Source of the DNA: Isoptericola chiayiensis
GTDB taxonomy: Bacteria; Actinomycetota; Actinomycetes; Actinomycetales; Cellulomonadaceae
DNA length: 64,000 nt
Direction of reading: 5' to 3'
NCBI RefSeq assembly: GCF_013149805.1
Contig: NZ_JABEZT010000001.1
Span: forward strand, 612,153-676,152
Shown here one piece after another: positions 10,724-20,298 of this stretch. The notes beneath the pieces were generated by a model. It was not told the DNA's origin and made no database searches. It saw only the letters and a list, made by a program, of their open reading frames with translations. Position 1 is the stretch's first letter, and the number at the start of each line of letters is the position of its first letter. Made by a program: the position numbers and the translations under genes.

Positions 10724-11101
10724 ATGACCGAGACCACAGCTCCGCGTCCGCTCGTGATCAAGACCACGTCCGGGACCGATCGTCCGGAGGCGGCGAACCA
10801 GGCCCTGACGGTGGCCGCGGCGGCGGTGGCCGCGGGCGCGCAGGTCTCCCTGTGGCTGACCGGCGAGAGCGCCTGGTTCGGCGTGCCGGGCCGGGCCGCC
10901 GAGCTCGACCTGGAGCACGCCGCCCCGGCCGCGGACCTGCTCGAGGCGGTGCTCGCGGCCGGGACGGTCACGGTGTGCACGCAGTGCGCCGCGCGGCGCG
11001 GCATCGGCCCCGACGACGTGCTGCCGGGGGTCCGGATCGCGGGCGCCCCGGCGTTCGTCGAGGAGACGCTGCGGCCCGGGGTGCAGGCGTTGGTCTACTG
11101 A
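10724..11101 (+). CDS. DsrE-family protein
   Basis: Soluble protein of 125 residues with the DsrE/TusD-like alternating alpha/beta fold. It has a first strand LVIKTTSG, a helix rich in Ala (ANQALTVAAAAVAAG) and the strand VSLWLTGESAW. It carries a Cys-x-x-Cys (CTQC) near residue 87, which could take part in sulfur relay or thiol chemistry. ATG 10724 lies just downstream of the divergent micro-protein promoter. The biological partner is not visible; the family call rests on fold and Cys position. Confidence 0.75.
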   Translation: MTETTAPRPLVIKTTSGTDRPEAANQALTVAAAAVAAGAQVSLWLTGESAWFGVPGRAAELDLEHAAPAADLLEAVLAAGTVTVCTQCAARRGIGPDDVLPGVRIAGAPAFVEETLRPGVQALVY

Positions 11102-11108
11102 CGCCAGC

Positions 11109-11564
11109 TCAGGCCGACGGGCGCAGGCGGCGTCCGAGCAGGTAGAGCTCGCAGCCCAGGCAGAGCCCGACGGCGGCGTTGAGCGCCGCGGCGACGAACG
11201 CGACGGCCGCGGCCCACGGCACGACGGCGAGCGCGCCCGCGAACCCGGCCACCACGCCGACCGCGGTGACGACGAGACCGACGAGCTGGGCGAACCGCGG
11301 CGGACGCGGGTCCTCGAGGTGGTCCGGCGCGTCGAGCCGGGGCCGCACCAGCACCCGGAACAGCCAGGCCTGCCAGGTCGCCTGCGGCCCGCGGACCGCT
11401 CCGGGCAGGAAGCTCACGGCGACCACGGTGAGCAGCACCAGCGCGGCCTGCGAGGCGCCCAGGAGCACGACGACGGCGAGCAGCACCGCCGTGACGCCGG
11501 CGGCGACGCGGGGCCCGCGCGGGTCGATGCCCGCCGGTGCCGTGGTGGTGCGGTTCTCGGTCAC
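11109..11564 (-). CDS. DUF4395 membrane protein
   Basis: Protein of 151 residues with four hydrophobic helices: VAAGVTAVLLAVVVLLGASQ, VLLTVVAVSFLPGAV, AQLVGLVVTAVGVVAGFAGA and VAAALNAAVGLCLGCELYLL. The C-terminal Cys-x-x-Cys (CLGC) is characteristic of DUF4395. GTG 11564 has a GGGAGGA site and overlaps the stop of the thioredoxin-like gene as GTGA. This pairing is common in actinobacteria and suggests a joint role in membrane thiol chemistry. Specific function is unknown. Confidence 0.8.
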   Translation of the reverse strand: MTENRTTTAPAGIDPRGPRVAAGVTAVLLAVVVLLGASQAALVLLTVVAVSFLPGAVRGPQATWQAWLFRVLVRPRLDAPDHLEDPRPPRFAQLVGLVVTAVGVVAGFAGALAVVPWAAAVAFVAAALNAAVGLCLGCELYLLGRRLRPSA

Positions 11565-12028
11565 GATGTCCTCCCTGCGGTACGGGCGCCCTCGACGGCG
11601 GTGAGCGCCGTGCGGGCCTGGGCCGGGGTCATGGCGCCGGACGCGCGGGCCGCCTCGGCGCCGTCGGGGTCGAGCACGAGCACGGTCGGCGTGCGCAGCA
11701 TACGGGTGGCGCGCACGAGGTCGGGCCGGTCGTCCACGTCGATCTCGACGTGCACGACGCCGGGGGTCGCGGCCGCGAGGTCGCCGAGCGTGCGTGCGGT
11801 GGAGCGGCAGGAGGAGCACACCTCGGCGGAGAGCTGCAGGAACGTCGCACGCTCCCCGAGGGTCGTCCCGGCCGACGCCAGGACGTCGGCCCAGTCCGCT
11901 CCGCCGTCGTGCCCCGCGTCCGCGACCTGCGGCGTGGTGCGTGCCCTGCCCTGGGTGGCGCGCCACCCGACGGCCAGGGCCACCGTCACCACCAGGAGGG
12001 CGACCAGCGCCGTCCACTGCATCGTCAT
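11561..12028 (-). CDS. Membrane-anchored thioredoxin-like protein
   Basis: Protein of 155 residues. One N-terminal helix (ALVALLVVTVALAVGW) anchors a thioredoxin fold facing the outside. The active-site region FLQLSAEVCSSCRSTARTL contains Cys-Ser-Ser-Cys, and the cis-Pro loop appears as LRTPTVLVLDPDG. ATG at 12028 is favoured over 12022 by spacing to an AGAGGAC site. It overlaps DUF4395 by four bases. The likely role is thiol-disulfide exchange at the cell surface; partners are unknown. Confidence 0.84.
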   Translation of the reverse strand: MTMQWTALVALLVVTVALAVGWRATQGRARTTPQVADAGHDGGADWADVLASAGTTLGERATFLQLSAEVCSSCRSTARTLGDLAAATPGVVHVEIDVDDRPDLVRATRMLRTPTVLVLDPDGAEAARASGAMTPAQARTALTAVEGARTAGRTS

Positions 12029-12162
12029 ACCTGTCCTCTCGTCGTCCGCGGGTGGGAACATATCGATTTGCATGGATGTTCCCGACCGGCGTGACCCGTC
12101 GCCCGCAGGCGCCGGCACGTCCCGACCGAACCGCCGCCACGACGGCGCCCCTGGAGGACTCG

Positions 12163-12822
12163 ATGACCGACGCCCCCACCCGGACCTGGAACGACCTGGT
12201 GATCCCCGCCGCCGGGACCTACCAGCTCGACGAGGCCCACCAGCGCATCGGGTTCCTGGCCATGCACATGATGGTCAGCCCGGTCCGCGGCGAGTTCGCG
12301 ACGGGGTCGGCCACCATCCACGTCGCCGAGGACCCGCTGGCCTCCAGCGTCTCCGCCAGCATCGGCGCGGACTCGATCACGACGCACCACGCCGACCGCG
12401 ACACGCACCTCCGCAGCCCCGACTTCCTCGACGTGGAGAACCACCCCACGCTCGAGTTCCGGTCCACCGGCATCGAGTGGCAGCCGCGGCCCGACCCGAT
12501 CTTCTCGTGGGCCGCGCTCAAGGGCCGCGCCCCGGACCGCACCTCCGGCCTCGGCCCGGCAGCCCTCGCGACCACCAGCCGGTTCGTGCTGCACGGGAAC
12601 CTGACGATCCGCGGCATCACCCGGCCCGTCGCCCTCGACGCCGAGTTCGGCGGCGCCGGCACCGACCCCTACGGACGCCACATCTTCGGGTTCAGCGCCG
12701 AGGCCGAGATCGAGCGCGAGGACTTCGGCCTGCTGTGGAACGTCGCGCTGGAGGCCGGCGGCGTCCTCGTGGCCAAGAAGGTGCGCATCGAGCTCGCCGG
12801 CGAGGCGATCCGGGTCGAATGA
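12163..12822 (+). CDS. YceI-family lipid-binding-like protein
   Basis: Protein of 219 residues in the YceI lipocalin-like family, which binds polyisoprenoid-type lipids in some members. The start is ATG 12163 behind CTGGAGGA. Typical elements are [20 protein letters not shown] near the N-terminus, the [18 protein letters not shown] segment, [17 protein letters not shown] and [13 protein letters not shown]. No signal peptide is present, so unlike many homologues it appears cytosolic. It is divergent from the thioredoxin gene across 134 bases. Confidence 0.88.
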   Translation: MTDAPTRTWNDLVIPAAGTYQLDEAHQRIGFLAMHMMVSPVRGEFATGSATIHVAEDPLASSVSASIGADSITTHHADRDTHLRSPDFLDVENHPTLEFRSTGIEWQPRPDPIFSWAALKGRAPDRTSGLGPAALATTSRFVLHGNLTIRGITRPVALDAEFGGAGTDPYGRHIFGFSAEAEIEREDFGLLWNVALEAGGVLVAKKVRIELAGEAIRVE

Positions 12823-12853
12823 CCCCGCACCGACGACGGCGGGCGGCCGCTCG

Positions 12854-13588
12854 TCAGACCAGGACGCGCCCGACGACGAACACGAGGATCCCCGTGACGG
12901 TCACCGGCACGGCGACCGCGGCGAGCGCCGCGCGGCGCGACGCCAGGGACGGCTGCCGGTCGAACAGGAACCGCAGGGCCGCCGCGACCAGCCCGGCGAC
13001 CAGCCCCACGACCAGCCCCTGGACCGGCTCGACCTCCGGCACCGCGGACGCCGCACCGGCGCCTGCCGCCCCACCCAGCACGACGGCGAGCAGCGAGCCC
13101 GTCCAGCCTCCCGCGACGGGCAGCGCCGACACCGCCGAGGCCACGGCGAGCCCGACCGCGCTGGTCACGACCAGGTCCGCACCGGCGTCGGACCGCCCGG
13201 CGGCGACCCACCCGGCCGCCGCGACCGCGGCCACGATCCCGGCCGTCGTCCCGCTGACGGACTCCACGAGCCGTGGCCGGCCGCCCCGCCGCAGCATCTG
13301 CGCCACGAACGCCAGGACCAGGGAGAACGCGATCACCACCGGAAGGTTGCGCAGCACCGGCTCCCCCTGCGTGAACCAGGCGACCCCGACGCCGCCGAGG
13401 CCGGCCAGCAGCACCACGACGGTGGTGGCGCCGTCGGCGGGCAGCCGCAGCAGCGGGGCCCAGCCCACGGCGACGAGGAGCACCAGCGCCGCGGCGGCCC
13501 CCGTGGTCCACAGCGGCCCCAGGTACGCCGCCCCGGCCACCACGGTGGCGAGCACGGCGGTCGTCACGGCACGGGAGGTCACGGTCAC
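12854..13588 (-). CDS. Polytopic membrane protein, function unknown
   Basis: Protein of about 244 residues with at least seven hydrophobic helices, for example [36 protein letters not shown] and [21 protein letters not shown] 13588 is chosen because GGGAGA lies upstream and the longer frame runs into the glnR promoter region. I do not recognise a named family. It is convergent with yceI and divergent from glnR. Confidence 0.68.
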   Translation of the reverse strand: MTVTSRAVTTAVLATVVAGAAYLGPLWTTGAAAALVLLVAVGWAPLLRLPADGATTVVVLLAGLGGVGVAWFTQGEPVLRNLPVVIAFSLVLAFVAQMLRRGGRPRLVESVSGTTAGIVAAVAAAGWVAAGRSDAGADLVVTSAVGLAVASAVSALPVAGGWTGSLLAVVLGGAAGAGAASAVPEVEPVQGLVVGLVAGLVAAALRFLFDRQPSLASRRAALAAVAVPVTVTGILVFVVGRVLV

Positions 13589-13675
13589 GCCGACGAGTCT
13601 CCCATGCCAAGACATGGTGAACCCGGGCGGCACGACACGGTACCTTTACCCTCACCGGCAACGGGAGGAGGGCGC

Positions 13676-14422
13676 GTGGCGGAACTGTTGATCCTGACCC
13701 CGGCCAACGGCGGCTCGGTCGAGGTGCTGCCCGCGCTCGGCCTGCTGAGCCACAAGGTCCGGGTGCTGCCCATGGAGCCGTCGGCCCTGGTGGACGCACC
13801 GGACTCGGACGTGGTCCTGCTCGACGCGCGCCGCGACCTGGTCGCCGCGCGCACGACGTGCCGGTTGCTGCATGCCACGGGCCTGACGGTGCCCCTGGTC
13901 CTGGTGCTCACCGAGGGCGGGCTGACGGTCGTCAACCACGAGTGGGGCGCCGACGACCTGCTGCTGGAGAACGCCTCCCCCGCCGAGGTCGAGGCGCGCC
14001 TGCGGCTCGTCGTCGAACGGTCGGCCCACGGCCCCGCCGAGGACTCCCCGCAGGAGATCTCGGCCGGCGAGCTCGCCATCGACGCCGGCGGCTACACGGC
14101 ACGGCTGCGCGGCCGGCCGATCGACCTCACCTACAAGGAGTTCGAGCTGCTGAAGTACCTCGTGCAGCACCCGGGCCGGGTGTTCACCCGCGCCCAGCTC
14201 CTGCAGGAGGTCTGGGGCTACGACTACTACGGCGGCACCCGCACCGTCGACGTGCACGTGCGGCGGCTGCGCGCCAAGCTCGGCCCCGAGCACGAGCAGC
14301 TCATCGGCACCGTGCGCAACGTCGGCTACCGGTTCGACCCGCCCAAGGAGCCGCGCGTCGAGGACACCGACGGCGACACCGGCAGCGCCGACGCCGGGTC
14401 GCAGGTGTCCTCCGGCACGTGA
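13676..14422 (+). CDS. glnR: GlnR, orphan OmpR-family nitrogen regulator
   Basis: Transcription factor of 248 residues that in actinobacteria controls glnA, amtB and other nitrogen genes without a partner kinase. The receiver-like half begins [12 protein letters not shown] and contains [16 protein letters not shown] and the [10 protein letters not shown] strand carrying the conserved Asp. The winged helix shows [32 protein letters not shown] and [14 protein letters not shown], very close to mycobacterial GlnR. No histidine kinase adjoins it, as expected for GlnR. GTG 13676 follows ACGGGAGGAGG. The acidic Gly/Ser-rich C-terminal tail is variable among homologues. Confidence 0.88.
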   Translation: MAELLILTPANGGSVEVLPALGLLSHKVRVLPMEPSALVDAPDSDVVLLDARRDLVAARTTCRLLHATGLTVPLVLVLTEGGLTVVNHEWGADDLLLENASPAEVEARLRLVVERSAHGPAEDSPQEISAGELAIDAGGYTARLRGRPIDLTYKEFELLKYLVQHPGRVFTRAQLLQEVWGYDYYGGTRTVDVHVRRLRAKLGPEHEQLIGTVRNVGYRFDPPKEPRVEDTDGDTGSADAGSQVSSGT

Positions 14423-14440
14423 GCCGGTAGGTTGCGGCGC

Positions 14441-15379
14441 GTGACCGCCATGTCCGACGCCACCGACTACACCTGCGCCCTCGCCGACGGGCCGTGGCAG
14501 CACGAGTACGTCCCCGCCAACGGTTCCCGCTTCCACGTCGCCACCGCGGGGCCCGTCCGGACCCACGGCGACACGCAGCCGCTCGTCCTGCTGCTGCACG
14601 GGTTCCCGCAGACCTGGTGGGCGTGGCGGCGCCAGCTCGCCACCCTGTCCGACGCCGGCCTGCGGGTCGCCGCGATGGACGTGCGCGGGGTCGGCGCCTC
14701 CGACAAGCCGCCGTCCGGCTACGACGTCCCCACCCGCACCCGCGACGTCGCCGGCGTCGTGCGCTCCCTCGGCCACGACCGCGCGATCGTGGTCGGCGCG
14801 GGCACCGGCGGGGTGCTGGCCTGGGCGATGGCGGCGATGCAGCCCGGCGTCACCGCCGGCGTCGCCGCGCTGTCGGCACCCCACCCGCTGCGGCTGCACG
14901 TCCCCGGCCGGCGTCTGCTCACCCCCGCCGCACGGCGCTACCTCGCGCTCACCCAGGTACCGGGCCTGCCCGAACGCCGGCTCGTCGACGGCGACGCCGT
15001 CGACGCCGTGCTGCGGACCGGGGCGGCACGGCCCCTGCCGGACGACGTCGTCGACCGGTACCACCAGGGGATGCGCATCCCGTTCGTGGCCCGCAGCAGC
15101 GTCGAGGCGCTGCGCTGGCTCACGCGGTCCTCCCTGCGACCCGACGGACGCCGCTACCTCGCCGCCCTGCGTCGCCGCGTCGACGTACCCGTGCTGCAGG
15201 TCCACGGCGGCCGTGACGGGTTCCTGCGCCGGGCCACGGCCGACGTCGACGGCGCGGCCCTGGCCCGCGACTTCCGGTTCGAGGTCGTCGAGGACGCCGG
15301 TCACTACCTCGCCGAGGAGGCCCCCGACGCCGTCGACGCGGTGCTGCTGGAGTGGCTCAGCCGCGTGGCCCGGGCCTGA
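14441..15379 (+). CDS. Alpha/beta hydrolase (epoxide hydrolase-like) with altered nucleophile elbow
   Basis: Protein of 312 residues with an alpha/beta hydrolase fold. The oxyanion motif [13 protein letters not shown], the strand [15 protein letters not shown] and a C-terminal [12 protein letters not shown] with the catalytic His are all clear. The nucleophile elbow, usually GHDWGG or GHSxGG, reads GAGTGG, so the nucleophile position is Gly. It may therefore be a non-hydrolase or use another residue. The gene lies beside nth, as ephE does in M. tuberculosis as I recall it. GTG 14441 is chosen; ATG 14450 is also possible. The 3' end overlaps the convergent nth gene by 23 bases. Confidence 0.82.
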   Translation: MTAMSDATDYTCALADGPWQHEYVPANGSRFHVATAGPVRTHGDTQPLVLLLHGFPQTWWAWRRQLATLSDAGLRVAAMDVRGVGASDKPPSGYDVPTRTRDVAGVVRSLGHDRAIVVGAGTGGVLAWAMAAMQPGVTAGVAALSAPHPLRLHVPGRRLLTPAARRYLALTQVPGLPERRLVDGDAVDAVLRTGAARPLPDDVVDRYHQGMRIPFVARSSVEALRWLTRSSLRPDGRRYLAALRRRVDVPVLQVHGGRDGFLRRATADVDGAALARDFRFEVVEDAGHYLAEEAPDAVDAVLLEWLSRVARA

Positions 15380-16085
15380 GCAGCTTCGCCGCGGCGACCG
15401 GGTCGGTCTCGCCGAGCCCGTTCGACGGGCACCAGCGGGCCACGGGGCAGGCCCCGCACGCCGGACGCCGGGCGTGGCACACGCGACGCCCGTGCCACAC
15501 CAGGTGGTGGCTGAGCATGACCCAGTCCTTGCGCTCGAACAGCTCGCCGACGGCGTGCTCCACCTTCACCGGGTCCTCCTGGTCGGTGAACCCCAGCCGG
15601 CGCGACAGGCGGCCGAAGTGCGTGTCGACCGTGATCCCCGGGACGCCGAACGCGTTGCCCAGCACCACGTTCGCCGTCTTGCGGCCCACGCCCGGCAGCT
15701 GCACCAGGTCGGCGAGGCGCGGCGGCACCTCCCCGTCGTGACGCTCCACCAGCGCCTGCGCCAGCCCGATCACCGACCGCGTCTTGGCGCGGTAGAAGCC
15801 CAGCGGGCGCAGGATCTCCTCCATCTCGGCCGGATCGGCACCGGCCAGCGCGGCCGCGTCGGGATACCGAGCGAACAGCGTCGGCGTCGTGGCGTTCACC
15901 CGCACGTCCGTGGTCTGCGCCGACAGGACGGTGGCGACCAGCAGCTCGAGGGGGTTGCCGAAGTCGAGCTCGGCGCGCGCGTCGGGATAGGTCTCGGCGA
16001 GCACCCGGTCGACACGGCGCGCGCGGCGCACCAGCGCGAGGCGGGACTCGCCGGTCGGGGTAGGCTGCACCGGCGACTCGGACAT
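15357..16085 (-). CDS. nth: Endonuclease III (DNA glycosylase/AP lyase)
   Basis: Base-excision repair enzyme of 242 residues that removes oxidised pyrimidines and nicks abasic sites. The helix-hairpin-helix [12 protein letters not shown] holds the catalytic Lys, and [13 protein letters not shown] holds the catalytic Asp. The C-terminal 4Fe-4S loop [17 protein letters not shown] shows the exact C-x6-C-x2-C-x5-C spacing. It is divergent from crp, an arrangement shared with mycobacteria. Confidence 0.96.
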   Translation of the reverse strand: MSESPVQPTPTGESRLALVRRARRVDRVLAETYPDARAELDFGNPLELLVATVLSAQTTDVRVNATTPTLFARYPDAAALAGADPAEMEEILRPLGFYRAKTRSVIGLAQALVERHDGEVPPRLADLVQLPGVGRKTANVVLGNAFGVPGITVDTHFGRLSRRLGFTDQEDPVKVEHAVGELFERKDWVMLSHHLVWHGRRVCHARRPACGACPVARWCPSNGLGETDPVAAAKLLRPGPRG

Positions 16086-16304
16086 GCAGGCAGCGTACCG
16101 AGCGCCTCCGACGGCGGCTCCGGGCCCGCCGGGGGAACCTCCACGGGCCCCCGCTCGTTCACCGGGTCGTCACCCTGAGACGTCGCTTCCAGGCACGATG
16201 CCCGTGCGTGAGGCAGACTGAGACCTGGAACACATTCGACACCGCGGAGCCGCGCGTCGGGCGCTCGCCCGGACGCGGGCTCCAGAGAGAACGTGAGGAT
16301 TGCT

Positions 16305-16982
16305 GTGGACGACACCGTCGTGCTCTCCGCCCCCCTCTTCGCGGACATGGACAGCGAAGAGTCCAAGGCGCTCTTCGAGTCCATGGTCCCCGTCGAGCTG
16401 ACCCGCGGGGACGTGCTCTTCCGCGAGGGCGAGCCGGGCGACCGGCTGTACGTGATCGCGCAGGGCAAGATCAAGCTCGGCCGCCGCTCCAGCGACGGCC
16501 GCGAGAACCTGCTGTCGATCCTGGGGCCCGGCGAGATGTTCGGCGAGCTGTCCCTCTTCGACCCCGGCCCCCGCACCGCCACGGCCTCCTCCGTCTCGGA
16601 CGCGCTGTGCTACGAGCTGCGCCACCAGGCGCTCGTGCAATGGGTCGCCGCGCACCCCAACGTCGCCACGACGCTCCTCGGCGCGCTGGCCCGCCGCCTG
16701 CGCCGCACCAACGAGACGCTGGCCGACCTGGTCTTCTCCGACGTGCCCGGCCGCGTCGCCAAGGCGCTGCTCGACCTGTCCCACCGGTTCGGCGAGCCCA
16801 ACGACGAGGGCGTCCGCGTCGCGCACGACCTCACCCAGGAGGAGCTCGCGCAGCTCGTCGGGGCGTCGCGCGAGACCGTCAACAAGGCGCTGGCCGACTT
16901 CGCGACGCGCGGCTGGGTGCGGCGCGAGGGCCGCGCCGTCGTGCTGCTCGACCTGGACCGGTTGGAGCGGCGCGCGCGCTGA
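16305..16982 (+). CDS. crp: Crp/GlxR-type cAMP receptor regulator
   Basis: Global regulator of 225 residues. The cyclic-nucleotide domain includes RGDVLFREGEPGDRLYVIAQ and the phosphate-binding cassette FGELSLFDPGPRTATA. The C-terminal winged helix is LTQEELAQLVGASRETVNKA. GTG 16305 is preferred to GTG 16293 because GAGGA stands at good spacing and homologues begin with the VDD segment. Predicted GTGA-N6-TCAC sites upstream of the chitinase and the beta-helix protein in this window could be its targets. A strong palindrome follows the stop. Confidence 0.92.
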   Translation: MDDTVVLSAPLFADMDSEESKALFESMVPVELTRGDVLFREGEPGDRLYVIAQGKIKLGRRSSDGRENLLSILGPGEMFGELSLFDPGPRTATASSVSDALCYELRHQALVQWVAAHPNVATTLLGALARRLRRTNETLADLVFSDVPGRVAKALLDLSHRFGEPNDEGVRVAHDLTQEELAQLVGASRETVNKALADFATRGWVRREGRAVVLLDLDRLERRAR

Positions 16983-16996
16983 TCGGCTTTCCTTCC

Positions 16997-17095
16997 GCGG
17001 GAATGACGAAACCCTCGGCACGGTCGCGTTCACGGGCCCCAGGGGGCCCTCCACTTCGGGATTGACGACCGTGCCGAGGGTTTCGTCATTCCCGC
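16997..17095. terminator. Long perfect inverted repeat (30-base arms) after crp
   Basis: The arm at 16997-17026 (begins GCGGGAATGACGAAACCC) is exactly complementary to 17066-17095. The 39-base loop contains its own GGGCCCC/GGGGGCC mini-hairpin. It lies between the convergent crp and RidA genes, so a bidirectional terminator is the simplest reading. Arms this long and exact exceed what termination needs, and the loop has no U-run. Confidence 0.8.
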
Positions 17096-17173
17096 TCACG
17101 TCGTCCGGTACGTGTCGCACACGCCGGAAGGCTGCGTGACCCGCACCAGCCGGCGGGGCGGGGAGGCGGGGTG

Positions 17174-17641
17174 TCAGGCGGGCAGCTCGGCGACGAGTTC
17201 GACCTCGACCGGGGCGTCCAGCGGCAGGACCGCCACGCCGACGGCGGAGCGCGCGTGGGTGCCCGCGTCGCCGAAGATCTCGCCCAGCACGGTGCTGGCG
17301 CCGTTGAGGACGCCGGGCTGCCCGGTGAACGACGGGTCGCTCGCCACGAACCCGGTGACCTTGACGATGCGGACGCCGTCGAGCGAGCCCGCGACGGACC
17401 GCACCGCGGCCAGCGCGTTCAGGGCGCAGGTGCGGGCCAGCGCAGCCGCCTGCTCCGGGTCGACCAGGCCGTCGCCGGCGCCCACCTTCCCCGTCACGGC
17501 CAGGGCGCCGTCGACGAACGGGAGCTGGCCGGCGGTGTAGACGTGACGGCCCGAGCGCACCGCGGGCTGATAAGTGGCGACCGGTGCCGCGACGTCGGGC
17601 AGGGTGATGCCGAGCTCGGTCAGACGTGCCTCGATGCTCAC
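17174..17641 (-). CDS. RidA/YjgF family protein
   Basis: Protein of 155 residues. RidA proteins hydrolyse reactive enamine/imine intermediates released by PLP enzymes. YTAGQLPFVDGALAVTGKVG and the long ALARTCALNALAAV helix fit the chorismate mutase-like fold, but the usual catalytic Arg of the short RidA form is not obvious, so it may be a divergent long-form member. GTG 17641 lies just downstream of the DUF4177 gene. The RidA-DUF4177 pair beside crp is conserved in mycobacteria as I recall it. Confidence 0.8.
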   Translation of the reverse strand: MSIEARLTELGITLPDVAAPVATYQPAVRSGRHVYTAGQLPFVDGALAVTGKVGAGDGLVDPEQAAALARTCALNALAAVRSVAGSLDGVRIVKVTGFVASDPSFTGQPGVLNGASTVLGEIFGDAGTHARSAVGVAVLPLDAPVEVELVAELPA

Positions 17642-17648
17642 GGGCGGA

Positions 17649-17810
17649 TCACGCTCCGGAGGGCCGCTTGAGGTAGGCGACCAGGTTGGCGCTGTCGGGC
17701 CCCGGCACGACCTGGACGAGCTCCCAGCCGTCCGCACCCCACTGGTCGAGGACCGCCTTGGTGTTGTGGATCAGGAGGGGGATCGTCGCGTATTCCCACG
17801 TGGTAGCCAT
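17649..17810 (-). CDS. DUF4177 small protein
   Basis: A 53-residue protein beginning MATTWEYATIPLLIHNTKA, with GADGWELVQVVPG in the middle and ending YLKRPSGA. The WEY...GWELV pattern is the DUF4177 signature. Function is unknown. ATG 17810 is chosen because longer frames give non-family residues. It is 7 bases upstream of the RidA start, so the two form one operon, divergent from the PBP gene. Confidence 0.83.
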   Translation of the reverse strand: MATTWEYATIPLLIHNTKAVLDQWGADGWELVQVVPGPDSANLVAYLKRPSGA

Positions 17811-17940
17811 GCGGCGATCGTAGCCCGAGGACGCCTGGCGCGACGGACGGCACGGGTCGGCGACCACCGCTCCACACAACCTGCACACGGCGCGCCCCGC
17901 CGCGGAGCGACAGACACGACCGACCCTCTAGGGTTGGACC

Positions 17941-20298
17941 ATGGCGAATTCTGACTCCCGCCGCATCACGCGCACCATCCCCGCCACGCAGATGGTGGCG
18001 CTGCTGCTCGCGTTCGTGCTCGCGGCCACGGCGGGCGGCGTGCTCGCCGCCGGATTCGTCATCCCCGCCGTCGCCGGCGTCAACGCCGCGGCCGACGGCA
18101 CCGTCGAGATCTACGACGAGGTGCCCGCCGAGCTCGAGCCGCGGCCGCTGTCGCAGCAGTCGCGCATCTACGCGGCCAACGGCAAGCTGCTCGCCACGTT
18201 CTACTACCAGAACCGCATCGTCGTGCCGCTCGACGAGGTGTCGCAGGACATGCAGCACGCGGTCGTCGCCATCGAGGACGAGCGGTTCTACGAGCACAAC
18301 GGCGTCGACCCGCAGGGCATCACCCGCGCCGCGCTCAACAACCTCGGCAGCGAGTCCACCCAGGGTGCATCGACCATCACCCAGCAGTACGTCAAGAACA
18401 TGCTCATCGAGTCGGCGCTGCAGGACGACGACCCGTTCGCCGTCATCGACGCCTACGAGGACTCGCTGAACCGCAAGCTGCGCGAGGCCAAGATGGCCAT
18501 CGCGCTGGAGAAGAACCTGTCCAAGGACGAGATCCTGCAGGGCTACCTCAACGTGGCGCAGTTCGGCTACGAGAGCATCTACGGCGTCGAGGCCGCTGCG
18601 CGCTACTACTTCGACAAGTCCGCGGCGGACCTGAACGTGGTCCAGTCCGCGACCATCGCCGGCATCACGAAGTCGCCGACCAAGTTCGACCCGACGCGCA
18701 ACCCCGAGCAGGCCAAGGAGCGCCGGGACCTCGTGCTCGGCAACATGTGGAAGCTCGGCTACATCACCACCGAGCAGCGTGACGAGGCGCAGGCCAAGAG
18801 CATCGAGGAGACGCTGGACGTCCAGCGCACCCCGGCCGGCTGCCAGACGGCCAACAACTCGGCGTTCTTCTGCGACTACGTCATCAAGGAGCTGTTGCTC
18901 GACCCGGCCTACGGCGAGACCCGCGCCGACCGGCAGCAGCTGCTCTACCAGGGCGGTCTGGACATCCACACCACGCTGGACATGAAGAAGCAGAAGGCCG
19001 CGTTCAAGACCATCAAGCAGGAGATGCCCGAGGACGACTCGAGCAACCTCGAGGCCTCCCTCGTCACCGTCGAGCCCGGGACCGGCAAGATCCTCGCGAT
19101 GGCGCAGAACGTGCCGTACTCCGGCACGAAGGCCGCCGGGAACTCCAGCCGCGACACCACGGTCAACTACAACGCCGACTACGTCCACGGCGCCTCAGGC
19201 GGCTTCCAGGTCGGCTCGAACTTCAAGCCGGTCGTGCTGGCCCAGTGGCTCAAGGAGGGGCACACGCTCCTCGAGCGGGTCACGGCGACCAAGGTGGAAC
19301 GCACGGTGGGCGACTTCAACGCGCCGTGCGTGCCGTACCTCGGGACCGACACCTGGGCGCCCGCCAACGCCGAGGGTGTGCTCAGCGGCACCATCCCGGT
19401 GCTCGAGGCGACCTACCTGTCGGTCAACACCGCCTACGCGTCGATGGGCTACGAGCTCAACCTCTGCGGCCTGCGCGACACCGCGTGGGACATGGGCTAC
19501 CGCCCTACGAGCAAGTCCAACCACGGCCCGATCAGCACGACGGTCAAGAAGAAGGACATCGATGTGCGAGCCCCCATGGTGGTCGGCACCCAGGAGTCCT
19601 CGCCGCTGAACATGGCGGCCACGTACGCGACGCTCGCCTCGGGCGGTACCTACTGCTCGCCGATGGCGATCACCGGCGTCACCGGGCCCAACGGCGAGGA
19701 GTACGACGTCTCCGGGTCCGACTGCGACAAGAACGCCCTGCCCAGCGACGTCGCGAACACGATCGTGTACGCCATGGAAAACGTGTTCACCCGCGGCACC
19801 GCCTACAGCCTCGGCGGGCTCGACGACGGTCGCCCCGTCGCCGGCAAGACGGGTACGTCGCAGCTGTCGACCCAGACCTGGTTCACCGGCTTCACGCCGC
19901 AGCTCGCCACCTCGGTGTGGGTCGGCACGGTCGAGAACGCCACCGAGGACCACACCAACGGGATGTGGGTCAACGGCAGCTGGTACGACCCGCTCTACGG
20001 CTCGTCCGTCGCGGCACCCGCCTGGAAGACCTACATGGACCAGGCCGTCGAGGGCATGCCCGTCGAGGACTTCGGCTCGCCCTCGCAGGACATGATCGGC
20101 ACCCCGCCCGCCCCGCCGACCCCGGTCGAGACCGACGACTCCGACGACAGCTCGGACGACTCGGGCGACAGCGGCGGCTCGGACGACGGCGACTCGGGCG
20201 ACTCCGGGAACTCGGGCGGCGGGAACGGCGGTGGCAACGGCGGCGGTAACGGCGGCGGCCCCGGGAACGGTGGCGGCGGCGACGGGGACGACGACTGA
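17941..20298 (+). CDS. Class A penicillin-binding protein (bifunctional PG synthase)
   Basis: Membrane-anchored cell-wall enzyme of 785 residues that polymerises lipid II and crosslinks stem peptides. A single N-terminal helix lies at residues 17-45. The GT51 domain has the catalytic Glu in IEDERFYEHNGVD (about 111-123) and the GASTITQQYVKN motif. The transpeptidase domain has SNFK with the active Ser at about 425, SVN near 494 and KTGTS near 636. The tail is low-complexity, first Asp/Ser-rich and then GGNGGG repeats. Position next to RidA and the metallophosphoesterase matches ponA2 of M. tuberculosis as I recall it. Confidence 0.94.
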   Translation: MANSDSRRITRTIPATQMVALLLAFVLAATAGGVLAAGFVIPAVAGVNAAADGTVEIYDEVPAELEPRPLSQQSRIYAANGKLLATFYYQNRIVVPLDEVSQDMQHAVVAIEDERFYEHNGVDPQGITRAALNNLGSESTQGASTITQQYVKNMLIESALQDDDPFAVIDAYEDSLNRKLREAKMAIALEKNLSKDEILQGYLNVAQFGYESIYGVEAAARYYFDKSAADLNVVQSATIAGITKSPTKFDPTRNPEQAKERRDLVLGNMWKLGYITTEQRDEAQAKSIEETLDVQRTPAGCQTANNSAFFCDYVIKELLLDPAYGETRADRQQLLYQGGLDIHTTLDMKKQKAAFKTIKQEMPEDDSSNLEASLVTVEPGTGKILAMAQNVPYSGTKAAGNSSRDTTVNYNADYVHGASGGFQVGSNFKPVVLAQWLKEGHTLLERVTATKVERTVGDFNAPCVPYLGTDTWAPANAEGVLSGTIPVLEATYLSVNTAYASMGYELNLCGLRDTAWDMGYRPTSKSNHGPISTTVKKKDIDVRAPMVVGTQESSPLNMAATYATLASGGTYCSPMAITGVTGPNGEEYDVSGSDCDKNALPSDVANTIVYAMENVFTRGTAYSLGGLDDGRPVAGKTGTSQLSTQTWFTGFTPQLATSVWVGTVENATEDHTNGMWVNGSWYDPLYGSSVAAPAWKTYMDQAVEGMPVEDFGSPSQDMIGTPPAPPTPVETDDSDDSSDDSGDSGGSDDGDSGDSGNSGGGNGGGNGGGNGGGPGNGGGGDGDDD

